Source: Flavobacterium alvei (lineage in GTDB: Bacteria > Bacteroidota > Bacteroidia > Flavobacteriales > Flavobacteriaceae). From it: DNA of 64,000 nt. A program made the position numbers and the translations under genes. The notes under the pieces were generated by a model that did no database searches, was not told where the DNA came from, and saw nothing but the letters and a program-made list of their open reading frames with translations. Location: assembly GCF_002920895.1 (NCBI RefSeq), contig NZ_PQVG01000009.1:35635-99634 (forward strand), written 5' to 3'. The number at the start of each line of letters is the position of its first letter. Positions within the stretch are counted from its first letter, which is position 1. This document shows positions 26,529 to 36,434 of this stretch, piece by piece.

Positions 26529-29261
26529 ATGAGACTAAAGAAAAACTACTCCTTATTTATTGTTGCATTTTTATTTGCTTTAAGTGCATTTGCACAAGAT
26601 ACTGCGCCTTCGCCTTGGCCAAAATCATCTAATGTCAATCAGCCTTGGGCTCGTTGGTGGTGGATGGGTAGTGCCGTTGATAAACCCAATCTTAAAAGAA
26701 GCCTTGAGGATTTTCATAATGCTGGAATTGGCGGTGTCGAAATCACTCCTATATATGGAGTGAAAGGAGAAGAAAATAATTTTATTGATTACCTCTCTCC
26801 AAAATGGATGGAAATGTTGGATTATTCCGTTCAAGTAGCGGATAGTTTGCACATGCAAGTCGATATGGTTTTAGGTACAGGTTGGCCTTATGGAGGATCT
26901 CACGTGACTTTGCCTTATGCTGCCACCAAGTTGATTGTAGAAAAATACCAACTTAAGAAAAACGAAACCTTTGACAAAGCTATAGAAATTGACAAAGCCA
27001 AAGAAAAAATACCAGCGGACCTATTGTATGTAATGGCATACAGCAGTGATGGTAAGTGTGTAAACTTGACACAAGAACTAAAAGGAAATGTGCTTCAATG
27101 GAAAGCTAAAAAAACCGATTATACTATTTATGCGGTTTTTAGCGGAAAAACAGGTCAGCAAGTAAAAAGAGCTGCACCAGGAGGAAAAGGATATACCTTA
27201 GATCATTATTCAGAAGAAGCATTAAATGCTTATGTTGTGCCCTTCAATGAAGCTTTCAAAGGACGAGAAGGAAAAGTAAGAGCTATTTTTAATGATAGTT
27301 ATGAAGTCTATGGAACTGATTTTACCCCACGTTTTTTCGAAGAATTTAAAACTAGAAGAGGGTATGATTTAAAAGAAAAATTACCTCTTTTGCTCAGCGA
27401 AACCGATAATGCAATTGGCAACCGCATTAAAAGCGATTACCGACAAACTATTTCGGATTTACTTTTGAATAAGTTTGACAAACCTTGGACAACTTGGGCC
27501 AATTCGAAAAACTTCAAAACCAAACTTCAGGCCCACGGTTCGCCCGGAAATTTGATCGATTTGTACGCTTCGGCGGATATTCCTGAATGCGAAACTTTTG
27601 GTTCCATGCCTTTTGATATTCCCGGTTTTAGACGTGAAAAAGAAGATATTCGCGAAGGCGATGCCGATCCTGTAATGTTGAAATTTTCCTCGTCGGCAGC
27701 ACATATTTCTGGAAAACTATTGGTTTCTTCTGAAACTTTTACTTGGTTGCGCGACCATTTCAAAATCGCTTTGTCACAATGCAAACCCGAAGCCGAAGAA
27801 TTGCTTCTCAACGGTATCAATCATATTTTTCTTCACGGTTCAACCTATTCGCCAGATCGAGCTAAATGGCCAGGGTGGAAATTTTATGCTTCCGCCAATT
27901 TTAATAATACCGACCCCACTTGGGAAGATGCGCCTGCTTTGTTTTCGTATATTTCAAATTGTCAATCGATGCTTCAGCAAGGCAAATCCGATAACGAAAC
28001 TTTGGTCTATTGGCCTATTTTTGACACTTGGGATAAATACCAAAAAGGGACTTTGTTTTTTGAATTCAAAATACATTCCCTTTCACAATGGTTACACGAC
28101 ACCTCTTTTTATAACACAACAAAAAATTTGATGGACAAGGGATACGGAGTCGATTTTATCTCGGATAATTTCATTGCTCAAGCTCAAGTCAAAGACGGAA
28201 AAATAGTTTTACCAGGCGGAACTTTCAAATCAATAGTTATTCCTGCTTGCGAAAAAATGCCATTGTCAACTTTGCAAAAATTAATCGATTTGCAAAAAGC
28301 AGGAGGAAAAATTATTTTTGAAGGACTTCCAAAATCGGTTCCGGGTTATTTTGAATTTGAAAATCAAAATCAAAAATTAGCAGCTTTAATAAATGAAAAC
28401 AAGAATACTATTCAGCCTGTTTCGGATATTTTCAAAGCGTTAGAAATTGCTCAAGTTTATCCAGAAACCCTTGTGAGTTCAGGCTTAAAATACATTCGAA
28501 GAAATGTAGATGGAGAAAAAATATACTATTTAGTCAATCATACTTCCAAAACGATTGATGGTTTTATTCCGTTACAAATTGGTAATAAAGAAGTTGTGAT
28601 TTTCGATCCGTTGACTAAGGAATTTGGCAATGCTATTGTTCAAAAGCAAGCCGAGGTTACTTTGGTTAAACTTAAAATAGAACCAGGACAATCTTTTATT
28701 CTGAAAACAGAAAATACTGCTTCTCAAAAGAAATGGAACTATTACGAAAAATCAGCGGAACCAATGGTTTTAAACGGAAAATGGCAACTTACTTTTGATA
28801 AAGGAGGACCTAAATTGCCTGCAACAGCAACCGTTTCTAATTTAGAATCTTGGACAAAACTAAGTCCCGAAGCCGAAGCTTTTTCAGGAACAGCCACTTA
28901 TACTTTGCAATTTGACAATACAAACAATACGGTAGAAAATTGGAGTTTAAATCTAGGCGATGTTCGCGAAAGTGCCAAAGTGTGGTTGAATGATCAATTT
29001 ATTGGTACAGCTTGGTCGGTTCCTTACCAATTGAACATTGGAAAATTAAAAAAAGGAAAAAACACTTTAAAAGTTCAAGTGACTAATTTGGGTGCCAATA
29101 GAGTTCGTGATATGGAACTTAAAGGCGAAGAATGGAAGATTTTCTACGAAATAAATATGGTCGATAAAGACTATAAAAAATTTGATGCCACAAAATGGAA
29201 TCCTACACCTTCTGGATTATTAGGACCAGTAACTATCACTCCTTTAAAATCACAAAATTAA
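26529..29261 (+). CDS. GH106 alpha-L-rhamnosidase
   Basis: 910 residues with a signal peptide ending SAFAQ (residue 23). The N-terminal signature PWARWWWMGSAVDKPNL (about 40-55) and IGGVEITPIYGVKG are characteristic of GH106, followed by VDMVLGTGWPYGG. The large catalytic region runs to about 590, and the last 160 residues form a galactose-binding-like beta-sandwich (VRESAKVWLNDQFIGTAWSVPY). GH106 removes terminal alpha-L-rhamnose from RG oligomers by inversion. In RG-I degradation it alternates with GH105/GH28-type enzymes, explaining the neighbouring GH105. It is the first gene of the plus-strand operon and has its own regulon site. Confidence 0.9.
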   Translation: MRLKKNYSLFIVAFLFALSAFAQDTAPSPWPKSSNVNQPWARWWWMGSAVDKPNLKRSLEDFHNAGIGGVEITPIYGVKGEENNFIDYLSPKWMEMLDYSVQVADSLHMQVDMVLGTGWPYGGSHVTLPYAATKLIVEKYQLKKNETFDKAIEIDKAKEKIPADLLYVMAYSSDGKCVNLTQELKGNVLQWKAKKTDYTIYAVFSGKTGQQVKRAAPGGKGYTLDHYSEEALNAYVVPFNEAFKGREGKVRAIFNDSYEVYGTDFTPRFFEEFKTRRGYDLKEKLPLLLSETDNAIGNRIKSDYRQTISDLLLNKFDKPWTTWANSKNFKTKLQAHGSPGNLIDLYASADIPECETFGSMPFDIPGFRREKEDIREGDADPVMLKFSSSAAHISGKLLVSSETFTWLRDHFKIALSQCKPEAEELLLNGINHIFLHGSTYSPDRAKWPGWKFYASANFNNTDPTWEDAPALFSYISNCQSMLQQGKSDNETLVYWPIFDTWDKYQKGTLFFEFKIHSLSQWLHDTSFYNTTKNLMDKGYGVDFISDNFIAQAQVKDGKIVLPGGTFKSIVIPACEKMPLSTLQKLIDLQKAGGKIIFEGLPKSVPGYFEFENQNQKLAALINENKNTIQPVSDIFKALEIAQVYPETLVSSGLKYIRRNVDGEKIYYLVNHTSKTIDGFIPLQIGNKEVVIFDPLTKEFGNAIVQKQAEVTLVKLKIEPGQSFILKTENTASQKKWNYYEKSAEPMVLNGKWQLTFDKGGPKLPATATVSNLESWTKLSPEAEAFSGTATYTLQFDNTNNTVENWSLNLGDVRESAKVWLNDQFIGTAWSVPYQLNIGKLKKGKNTLKVQVTNLGANRVRDMELKGEEWKIFYEINMVDKDYKKFDATKWNPTPSGLLGPVTITPLKSQN

Positions 29262-29285
29262 ATCCCTAATTAATCATTCTATAAG

Positions 29286-30410
29286 ATGAAAAAACTGTTT
29301 TTATTTTTTGCAATTTGCTTTTTGAATTTTAATAACGCAAACGCTCAACAATTGTTTGATAAAAAACAAGTGTTAAAACAAATGATGCTTGCCAATGACT
29401 ATTTTATGAAAAAATGGCCCGAAGTGAGTAAAACAATAGTTACTAACAAAGAACGTCCTAGCAATATTTGGACTCGTGGGGTTTATTATGAAGGGCTAAT
29501 GGCTTTGCACGAAATCTACCCAAAAGAGGAATATTATAGATATGCTTATGATTGGTCTGAGTTTCACAAATGGAGTTTTAGAAATGGGAGTGCCAATCGC
29601 AATGCCGATGATTATTGTGCAGCCCAAACCTATATCGATTTGTACAATTTAGAACCCGATTCTAAAAAATTAAAAAGTACAAGAGCTACTTTGAATATGT
29701 TGTTGAATACACCTCAAAACGACGATTGGTCTTGGATTGATGCCATACAGATGGGAATGCCTGTTTTTGCCAAAATGGGAGTGTTAGAAAAAGACAATCG
29801 CTATTTCGAAAAAATGTACCAAATGTATATGTATTCCAGAAATAATCATGGCGACCACGGACTTTACAATCCAAAAGATGGTTTGTGGTGGCGTGATGCC
29901 GATTTTGACCCACCCTACAAAGAACCCAACGGCGAAGATTGCTATTGGAGTCGTGGCAACGGCTGGGTAATTGCGGCTTTGGCCAAAGTGTTGACTATAA
30001 TTCCAGAAAACGCACCGCATAGAGACCAATATGTAAAGGATTTAAAATCAATGTCCGAAGCATTAGTTAAAATACAACGTCCCGATGGATTTTGGAATGT
30101 AAGCCTGCACGATCCAACTAATTTTGGTGAAAAAGAAACTTCAGGAACAGCCTTATTCGTTTACGGTATGGCTTATGGTGTAAACAACGGAATCTTGAAA
30201 AAAGAAACCTATTTGCCAGTAATTCAAAAAGCTTGGAATGCTTTGACAAAAGAAAGCTTACACGAAAATGGATTTTTAGGATATTTGCAATCCACAGGAA
30301 AAGAACCAAAAGACGGACAACCATTATCGTATGATAAAATTCCTGATTTCGAGGATTATGGTTTGGGATGTTATTTGTTGGCAGGTTCCGAAATTTATAA
30401 AATGAACTAA
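29286..30410 (+). CDS. GH105 unsaturated rhamnogalacturonyl hydrolase (second copy)
   Basis: 374 residues with a signal peptide (ends NANAQ, residue 21). It is an (alpha/alpha)6 barrel with Asp108/109 (NADDYCAAQTY) and Asp152 (DDWSWIDAIQMGMPVFAKMG) at the YteR catalytic positions, plus CYWSRGNGWVIAALAKVL and ETSGTALFVYGMAYGVNNG. Its length is standard for the family. It sits 24 bp after GH106 and 51 bp before the esterase fusion, so the three form one operon. Together with GH106 it would trim unsaturated GalA-Rha repeats alternately. Confidence 0.9.
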   Translation: MKKLFLFFAICFLNFNNANAQQLFDKKQVLKQMMLANDYFMKKWPEVSKTIVTNKERPSNIWTRGVYYEGLMALHEIYPKEEYYRYAYDWSEFHKWSFRNGSANRNADDYCAAQTYIDLYNLEPDSKKLKSTRATLNMLLNTPQNDDWSWIDAIQMGMPVFAKMGVLEKDNRYFEKMYQMYMYSRNNHGDHGLYNPKDGLWWRDADFDPPYKEPNGEDCYWSRGNGWVIAALAKVLTIIPENAPHRDQYVKDLKSMSEALVKIQRPDGFWNVSLHDPTNFGEKETSGTALFVYGMAYGVNNGILKKETYLPVIQKAWNALTKESLHENGFLGYLQSTGKEPKDGQPLSYDKIPDFEDYGLGCYLLAGSEIYKMN

Positions 30411-30461
30411 TAAAGTCAAATTTAAAATCATTTAGATTACTATAAAATTGAATATGTTTTT

Positions 30462-32255
30462 ATGAAAAATCTCAGTAGTAGTTTCGTTTTAATTCTTTTA
30501 TTTTTGGCGATAAGCCTTCCCGTTTTTTCTCAAAACAAAGAAATTCCTTTATGGGATAAAATACCAGGAGTTATCGAAGCGCCAGATTATAAACAAGAGC
30601 CACGATTGGATGCTCAGGGTAATATAACAGGAATTAGAAAAGTTACCGAACCCACTTTGAAAGTTTTTTTGGCAGCCAATAAAAATGCTAAAAATGCAGC
30701 GGTAATTATTTGCCCTGGCGGAGGATACGCACTTTTGTCGCACGAAAAAGAAGGCGATAAAGTAGCTGCTTGGTTCCAATCGATAGGCATTTCGGCATTT
30801 GTGCTCAAATACCGTTTGCCAAGTGATATTATTATGAAAGACAAAACCATCGGCCCTTTGCAAGATGCACAAGAAGCCATAAGAACATTACGCCGACGTG
30901 CCGATGAATGGAATCTTGATCCTAAAAAAATAGGCGTTATAGGCTTTTCCGCAGGAGGACATTTGGCCGCAACAGTGTCAACACGTTATAATGACAAAGT
31001 GTATGATTCTAAAGATAATGTAAGTGCTCGTCCTGATTTTTCTATTTTGATTTATCCCGTAATTTCTATGGAAGATGGAATCACTCACAAAGGCTCACAA
31101 GAAAACCTTTTAGGGAAAAATGCCAGCAGTGAATTGATAGCTAAATATTCGAACGAAAAACAAGTCGATGCAAATACACCAAAAACATTTTTGGTTCACG
31201 CTACTGATGACAAAGCAGTTCCAGTAGAAAATAGTCTCAATTATTATTTGGCTCTAAAAAACCAAAAAGTCCCAGTTGAAATGCACCTTTATGAAAATGG
31301 CGGACATGGTTTTGGTCTTGGTGTTCAAGGAACCCATAAAAATTGGCCCGCTGCTTGCGAAAAATGGTTGGTTTCCAATGGATTTCTTCCAAAACCAGAT
31401 GGATATGTGTTTACTTATTTCAAAGGCAACGGAGAAGACGGATTGCATTTGGCTTACAGTGAAGACGGTTATAAATGGGAAGCTTTAAAGAAAGACGCTT
31501 CTTTTTTGACTCCCGAAGTGGGCAAAGACAAATTGATGCGTGATCCTTGTGTTATAAAAGGCGGAGACGGTTTGTACCACATGGTTTGGACAGTAAGTTG
31601 GACCGATAAAGGAATTGGTTATGCTTCTTCTAAAGATTTAATTCATTGGTCGCAACAAGAGTTTTTGCCTGTAATGGCACACGAAAAAAATGCCAGAAAT
31701 ACTTGGGCTCCCGAAATCACTTATGATGAAAAATCAAAAACATACATGATTTATTGGGCATCCACCATTGATGGAAAATTTACCGAAACACAATCAACAG
31801 AAGAAAAAGGGTATAATCATAGAATTTATTATACCACAACTAAAGATTTCAAAAGTTTCAAAAAAACAAAATTATTGTACGAACCGGGTTTTAATGTGAT
31901 AGATGCTTCTATTGTAAAAGATGAAAAAGGCTATACTATGTTCTTAAAAGATGAAACAAAAGTTCCGGTTCAGAAAAATTTAAAAATAGCCACCAGTAAA
32001 AATTTGGAAGGGCCATACACCAAAGCAAGTGAACCAATCACTGGAAAATATTGGGCAGAAGGACCAACCGCAATCCAAATAAATGGTCAATGGTTAGTTT
32101 ATTTTGATAAATATACTCAGAAAAAATATGGTGCTGTAAAAAAAACCGCCGAAGGATGGGAAGACATTTCAGAACAAGTTAGTTTTCCTCAAGGAACCCG
32201 CCATGGTACTGTTTTGAAAGTTCCAAACTCAGTAATTGCTGAGCTAAAAAAATAG
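30462..32255 (+). CDS. Bifunctional fusion: alpha/beta-hydrolase esterase plus GH43-like propeller
   Basis: 597 residues with a signal peptide (ends VFSQ, residue 24). Residues about 60-310 are an alpha/beta-hydrolase: oxyanion GGGY (86-89), nucleophile Ser163 in GFSAGG, Asp250 in HATDD and His282 in GGHGFG, as in BD-FAE/acetyl-xylan-esterase-like enzymes. Residues about 314-590 are a GH43-like five-bladed propeller retaining all three acidic positions: Asp361 (MRDPCV), Asp481 (VIDAS) and Glu533 (WAEGPT). One polypeptide therefore probably removes an ester group and then an arabinosyl-type or other side-chain sugar. The exact sugars are unknown. It is last in the GH106 operon. Confidence 0.8.
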   Translation: MKNLSSSFVLILLFLAISLPVFSQNKEIPLWDKIPGVIEAPDYKQEPRLDAQGNITGIRKVTEPTLKVFLAANKNAKNAAVIICPGGGYALLSHEKEGDKVAAWFQSIGISAFVLKYRLPSDIIMKDKTIGPLQDAQEAIRTLRRRADEWNLDPKKIGVIGFSAGGHLAATVSTRYNDKVYDSKDNVSARPDFSILIYPVISMEDGITHKGSQENLLGKNASSELIAKYSNEKQVDANTPKTFLVHATDDKAVPVENSLNYYLALKNQKVPVEMHLYENGGHGFGLGVQGTHKNWPAACEKWLVSNGFLPKPDGYVFTYFKGNGEDGLHLAYSEDGYKWEALKKDASFLTPEVGKDKLMRDPCVIKGGDGLYHMVWTVSWTDKGIGYASSKDLIHWSQQEFLPVMAHEKNARNTWAPEITYDEKSKTYMIYWASTIDGKFTETQSTEEKGYNHRIYYTTTKDFKSFKKTKLLYEPGFNVIDASIVKDEKGYTMFLKDETKVPVQKNLKIATSKNLEGPYTKASEPITGKYWAEGPTAIQINGQWLVYFDKYTQKKYGAVKKTAEGWEDISEQVSFPQGTRHGTVLKVPNSVIAELKK

Positions 32256-32275
32256 TTTTAATCCATATACTTTTT

Positions 32276-32313
32276 TGACTTTTATTAAAGTTTTACGACT
32301 TTGGTAAAAGTCA
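32276..32313 (+). terminator. Weak terminator-like hairpin after the PUL
   Basis: TGACTTTTA pairs with TAAAAGTCA across a 20-nt loop, followed by TTTCTG. The stem is weak and the T-run is poor, but it is the only candidate terminator for the GH106 operon before ruvC. Confidence 0.4.
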
Positions 32314-32324
32314 TTTCTGTATAA

Positions 32325-32357
32325 TTGAACTAAAATACACGGAATTGTTTAGCTTTG
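32325..32357 (+). promoter_or_regulatory. Promoter of ruvC
   Basis: TTG (32325) and TAGCTTTG (32350-32357) separated by 22 nt, the Bacteroidota -33/-7 pattern. The leader would be about 38 nt before the TTG start at 32401. Confidence 0.55.
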
Positions 32358-32400
32358 TTGGGGAATAGAAATCTTGACAAAACATTTTTAAACTTACGCA

Positions 32401-32955
32401 TTGGCAAACGAACGCATCATATTAGGAATCGACCCCGGAACCACGATTATGGGTTTTGGTTTGATAAAAATTGTCAACAAGAAAATGGAATTCTTGCAAC
32501 TTAACGAATTGCAATTGTCCAAATACGACAACCATTACCAAAAACTAAAAATCATTTTTGAACGCACCATAGAATTAATCGACACGCACCATCCCGACGA
32601 GATTGCGATTGAAGCGCCTTTCTTTGGCAAAAACGTACAATCGATGTTGAAACTCGGAAGAGCTCAAGGCGTGGCAATGGCAGCGGGACTTTCGAGAGAT
32701 ATTCCCATCACCGAATATGAACCCAAGAAAATTAAAATGGCAATAACTGGCAACGGAAATGCCAGTAAAGAACAAGTCGCTAAAATGCTCCAACAACTTC
32801 TCGGACTAAAAACATTACCCAAAAATCTCGATTCTACTGATGGATTGGCTGCTGCGGTTTGCCATTTTTTCAATTCCGGAAAAGTGGTTGGCGAGAAAAG
32901 TTATTCGGGTTGGGATGCTTTTGTGAAGAATAATGAGGATAGAGTTAAAAAGTAG
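32401..32955 (+). CDS. ruvC: Holliday junction resolvase RuvC
   Basis: 184 residues, the normal RuvC length. The start is [18 protein letters not shown] begins exactly at the conserved N-terminus and no ATG lies nearby upstream. Catalytic acids are visible: Asp11 (GIDPGT), Glu71 ([10 protein letters not shown]), and Asp144/Asp147 ([12 protein letters not shown]). It cuts Holliday junctions during recombination with RuvAB, encoded elsewhere. It marks the boundary of the PUL, with a housekeeping gene directly after the last pectin enzyme. Confidence 0.95.
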   Translation: MANERIILGIDPGTTIMGFGLIKIVNKKMEFLQLNELQLSKYDNHYQKLKIIFERTIELIDTHHPDEIAIEAPFFGKNVQSMLKLGRAQGVAMAAGLSRDIPITEYEPKKIKMAITGNGNASKEQVAKMLQQLLGLKTLPKNLDSTDGLAAAVCHFFNSGKVVGEKSYSGWDAFVKNNEDRVKK

Positions 32956-32989
32956 TGGTAAGTGGTCAGATTTTTAAAAATCAATTATA

Positions 32990-33376
32990 ATGTTTAAAGA
33001 GTTGTCATTTATAGGGTTCATATTTATTCCATTAATTTTTACAATTAGCAGGAAAGTATTGAGGGAACGAAAGTCTTTTTTAATAATATTAAGTTTCTCA
33101 ATTTTAGTTTCAATTCTTGCTTTATGTGAAATGAATTATGAAACAAGTGATTCTCCAAATTTTATTTTATTTTGGTTTTGTCCGTTATATTCATTGTTGC
33201 TTTATCGATTAATGTTAATTCCTTTTTGGGCACGAAAGAAAAGAGATCCTAAAATCCCACCAAGAGAGTTGTTTTATTCGGGCAATGTAAACCATTTTGC
33301 AGATAATTTTTTTGGATTTGTTTTTATGTTATTGAGTATGCTTTTACCAATGATTTTAATAGTCAACTTAAGGTAA
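32990..33376 (+). CDS. Small integral membrane protein, unknown function
   Basis: 128 residues with three or four hydrophobic segments (near 5-18, 28-46, 58-76 and 108-126) and a basic cytoplasmic-type loop WARKKRDPKIPPREL. I do not recognise a family. It lies 34 bp after ruvC and 9 bp before hemW, so it is probably cotranscribed with them. Confidence 0.7.
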   Translation: MFKELSFIGFIFIPLIFTISRKVLRERKSFLIILSFSILVSILALCEMNYETSDSPNFILFWFCPLYSLLLYRLMLIPFWARKKRDPKIPPRELFYSGNVNHFADNFFGFVFMLLSMLLPMILIVNLR

Positions 33377-33385
33377 CTACAAAAT

Positions 33386-34519
33386 ATGTCCGGAATCTAT
33401 ATCCACATACCATTCTGCAAGCAGGCTTGTCATTACTGCGATTTTCATTTTTCGACTTCGATGAAGAAGAAAGACGAGATGGTTTTGGCTTTGGCCAAAG
33501 AAATACAAATGCGCAAAAGTGAGTTCAAGGATGAGGTTGTTGAAACCATTTATTTCGGTGGAGGAACGCCAAGCAGATTGCAAATTGCAGATTTGAGATT
33601 GCAGCTGGATGCGATTTACGAAAATTATAAAGTTGCCAAAAATCCCGAAATCACGCTCGAAGCCAATCCCGATGATTTGTCGGAAGACTATTTAATCGAA
33701 CTTTCAAGAATTGGAATCAATCGACTTTCTATCGGAATTCAATCTTTTTTTGAGGAGGATTTAATGATGATGAATCGAGCCCACAATTCGGTAGAAGCCA
33801 AGAAATGTCTGGAATTGGCAACAAAATATTTCGACAATATTTCCCTCGATTTAATTTATGGCATTCCCGAAATGAGCAACGAAAAATGGAAACAAAACAT
33901 CGAAACGGCTTTGAGTTTTGGTATTCCGCACATTTCAAGTTATGCTTTGACGGTCGAACCCAAAACAGCTTTAAATAAATTAATTCAAACTGGGAAAATT
34001 GCCCAACTCAAAGACGAAGTGGCCGAAGCACATTTTCAGATTTTGGTCGAAATGCTCGAAAATAATGGTTTTATCCATTATGAATTGTCGAATTTCGGAA
34101 AAGAGAATTATTTTTCGAAGAACAATTCCGCTTATTGGTTGGGGAAAAAATACATCGGAATTGGACCATCGGCACATAGTTATGATGGCATTTCTCGCAG
34201 TTGGAATGTTTCGAACAACACCCTTTATTTGAAATCATTGGAGGAAAATAAATTACCCAATGAAATTGAAATTTTATCCACAAATGACCGTTACAACGAA
34301 TATATTATGACGGGTTTACGAACCATTTGGGGTGTATCCTTGGATAGAATTTTGGATGAATTCGGCAATGAATATTTAAACTATTTGCAAAAACAAGCAC
34401 AGAAATTTATAAATGATGAGTTGCTTTTTGTTGAAAACAATATCTTAAAGCCTACTCCAAAAGGAAAATTTCTGACCGATGGAATCGCTAGTGATTTATT
34501 TTATTTAAATTTGGAATAA
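33386..34519 (+). CDS. hemW: Radical SAM heme chaperone HemW
   Basis: 377 residues. The radical SAM motif CKQACHYCDF (Cys11, Cys15, Cys18, then Phe) matches HemW; true coproporphyrinogen dehydrogenase HemN has a further Cys in place of the Phe. YFGGGTPS, TLEANPDDL and RLSIGIQSF are conserved SAM-binding stretches, and the C-terminal part has the HemN-like domain (GPSAHSYDG, TGLRTIWGV). HemW carries heme for insertion into respiratory enzymes. Confidence 0.92.
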   Translation: MSGIYIHIPFCKQACHYCDFHFSTSMKKKDEMVLALAKEIQMRKSEFKDEVVETIYFGGGTPSRLQIADLRLQLDAIYENYKVAKNPEITLEANPDDLSEDYLIELSRIGINRLSIGIQSFFEEDLMMMNRAHNSVEAKKCLELATKYFDNISLDLIYGIPEMSNEKWKQNIETALSFGIPHISSYALTVEPKTALNKLIQTGKIAQLKDEVAEAHFQILVEMLENNGFIHYELSNFGKENYFSKNNSAYWLGKKYIGIGPSAHSYDGISRSWNVSNNTLYLKSLEENKLPNEIEILSTNDRYNEYIMTGLRTIWGVSLDRILDEFGNEYLNYLQKQAQKFINDELLFVENNILKPTPKGKFLTDGIASDLFYLNLE

Positions 34520-34546
34520 TAAATAGTAATCATAAATGTTATACGA

Positions 34547-35590
34547 ATGAAAGAAATTTTAGAGATCCGTTATAGTTTGTTTCTCACGTTTGTTTTCGTG
34601 TTTTTATTTATGAATGTTGCTATTGTTTTTGGTCAGGAAAAAAAAACGAAAGACACCTCAAATTTTGTGTTTTACCCAGATAAAATTATGCTTAGAGCCA
34701 ACCTCAGTACTCAAGCAGATTCTTATGTTTTACAGGATAAAATGGCTGGTGATTTGTTTTTGGAAACCAATACTAATTACAAATTATTCTTATCGGTAGA
34801 TTATAAATTTATAGGTTTTAGTTATGGTTTTTACCCTTATTTTTTTGACGGGAATAATGATGATGACATCAAAGGAAAATCTTCTTATTCGGATTATAAT
34901 TTTAGATTTTTTTTGGGGAAATGGTTGCAAACGGTTCAATATAGTAAGACCAGAGGTTATTATGTAGAAAACACAATTGACTTTAATCCGGATTGGGTAG
35001 AAGGGAAAGACCCTTATATACTGTTTCCAAATCTCAAAAATGAGCAGTATGGAATGTCCACTTCTTATATTTTTAATCCTAAATTTTCACTTAAAAGTAT
35101 TTATTCATTTACAGAATGGCAAAAAGAAAGTGCGGGAAGTTTTATTCCAACCTTAGCTTATGACTACAATAAAATTTATTTTAATGCTAACGGAACCCAA
35201 AGCGCTCAAAAAGAGTATGATGTTCGAATAGCAGCCAGTTATTTTTATAATTTTATTATCCATAAAAGATTTTACATAGCGCCCAATTTATCTCCATCTA
35301 TTGGTGTAAAGTTTATGGATTTCAAGAGTTCGGCATCAGGAGTACAGGAAACAGAAAATGGAACTTACTTTACTAAATATCTGGAAGGAGGATTGAAAAT
35401 TGGTTACAATACCGAAAGGATTCTTTTTGGAGCTAGTTTTAATTTTAACGAAAGCTGGTACAATGAAACCAAAACTAAAGTTATATCTAACGGTAAAGGT
35501 TATGGGTTTCTTTATTTTGGGTATCGATTTGATGCACCAGATTTTATCAAAAAACCTGTAGATATTATTAATGATAAAATGAAACTTTAA
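34547..35590 (+). CDS. DUF4421-like outer membrane beta-barrel protein
   Basis: 347 residues with an N-terminal signal peptide (cleaved near VFGQ, residue 30). The rest is alternating amphipathic strands rich in Tyr, Phe and Asn (YKLFLSVDYKFIGFSYGFYP, RFFLGKWLQTVQYSKTRGYY) and ends in FLYFGYRFDAPDFIKKPVD. This pattern matches the DUF4421 family of Bacteroidota outer membrane proteins with no assigned function. It lies 27 bp after hemW. Confidence 0.7.
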   Translation: MKEILEIRYSLFLTFVFVFLFMNVAIVFGQEKKTKDTSNFVFYPDKIMLRANLSTQADSYVLQDKMAGDLFLETNTNYKLFLSVDYKFIGFSYGFYPYFFDGNNDDDIKGKSSYSDYNFRFFLGKWLQTVQYSKTRGYYVENTIDFNPDWVEGKDPYILFPNLKNEQYGMSTSYIFNPKFSLKSIYSFTEWQKESAGSFIPTLAYDYNKIYFNANGTQSAQKEYDVRIAASYFYNFIIHKRFYIAPNLSPSIGVKFMDFKSSASGVQETENGTYFTKYLEGGLKIGYNTERILFGASFNFNESWYNETKTKVISNGKGYGFLYFGYRFDAPDFIKKPVDIINDKMKL

Positions 35591-35606
35591 AAACAAATTG
35601 ACCCTA

Positions 35607-36017
35607 ATGCAAGAAATAATTACCGTTTCAACTGACAAAACGAAACTTGATGTTCCTTTCATCCAAGATTTTTTGAAGGATATTTATTGGGCAACTGGAA
35701 GAACTATTGACGAAGTGCAAACCACGATTGATAGTTCGTTATGCTTCGGGATTTATCTGAATGATGTCCAAATTGGGTTTGCCAGAGTGGTTACAGATTA
35801 TGTGGTTTTTGCCTATTTGATGGATGTTTTTATTGCCGAAGAACATCGAGGAAACGGCTATTCCTCTATTTTAATTGAAGCGATGATGAACGAACCCGTT
35901 TTGAAAAATATTAAAATATGGCGATTGGCCACATCCGATGCGCATTTTTTGTATGAAAAATTTGGTTTTAAAGCATTGGCGCACCCAGAAAAAATGATGG
36001 AAAAAGTAACGATATGA
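35607..36017 (+). CDS. GNAT family acetyltransferase
   Basis: 136 residues from the ATG at 35607; a TTG three codons upstream is possible but less likely. It has the GNAT core: DVFIAEEHRGNGYSSILIEAMM (acetyl-CoA loop) and RLATSDAHFLYEKFGFKAL. The substrate is unknown. Its stop overlaps the next ATG by 4 bp (ATGA), so the pair is translationally coupled. Confidence 0.87.
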   Translation: MQEIITVSTDKTKLDVPFIQDFLKDIYWATGRTIDEVQTTIDSSLCFGIYLNDVQIGFARVVTDYVVFAYLMDVFIAEEHRGNGYSSILIEAMMNEPVLKNIKIWRLATSDAHFLYEKFGFKALAHPEKMMEKVTI

Positions 36018-36385
36018 ACCTAGAAACCTACTACGAATATTGCCTGTCCAAAAAAGGAGTAACCGAACATTTTCCGTTCGATCAAGATACTTTAGTTTTT
36101 AAAGTGGGAGGAAAAATGTTTGCTCTTTCCTCTTTAAATCAATGGGAAAAAGGCGAACCCTCGGTCAATTTGAAATGCAATCCCGATTATGCCCAAGAAT
36201 TGCGAGCCCAATACAGCGATGTCAAACCAGCATTTCATATGAGCAAAGTGCATTGGAACACCGTGGTCATCAACAACGAAATTTCAGATAAAATTGTCAA
36301 AGAATGGATTGACGATTCCTATGATTTGGTTTTCAAAAGTTTGACCAAAAAAATTCAAACCGAAATACTTCAATTAGAAAATTAG
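36014..36385 (+). CDS. MmcQ/YjbR family protein
   Basis: 123 residues matching the MmcQ/YjbR (CyaY-like fold) family from end to end: YCLSKKGVTEHFPFDQDTLVFKV, FALSSL, VNLKCNPDYAQELR, KPAFHMSKVHWNTV, and a DDSYDLVFKSLTKK tail. Members are often called DNA-binding, but the biochemical role is poorly defined. It is coupled to the upstream GNAT gene. Confidence 0.85.
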   Translation: MNLETYYEYCLSKKGVTEHFPFDQDTLVFKVGGKMFALSSLNQWEKGEPSVNLKCNPDYAQELRAQYSDVKPAFHMSKVHWNTVVINNEISDKIVKEWIDDSYDLVFKSLTKKIQTEILQLEN

Positions 36386-36434
36386 GCATTACTTTTGTTA
36401 AATATTCTTAGAACACTATTCAAATAAAAACACA

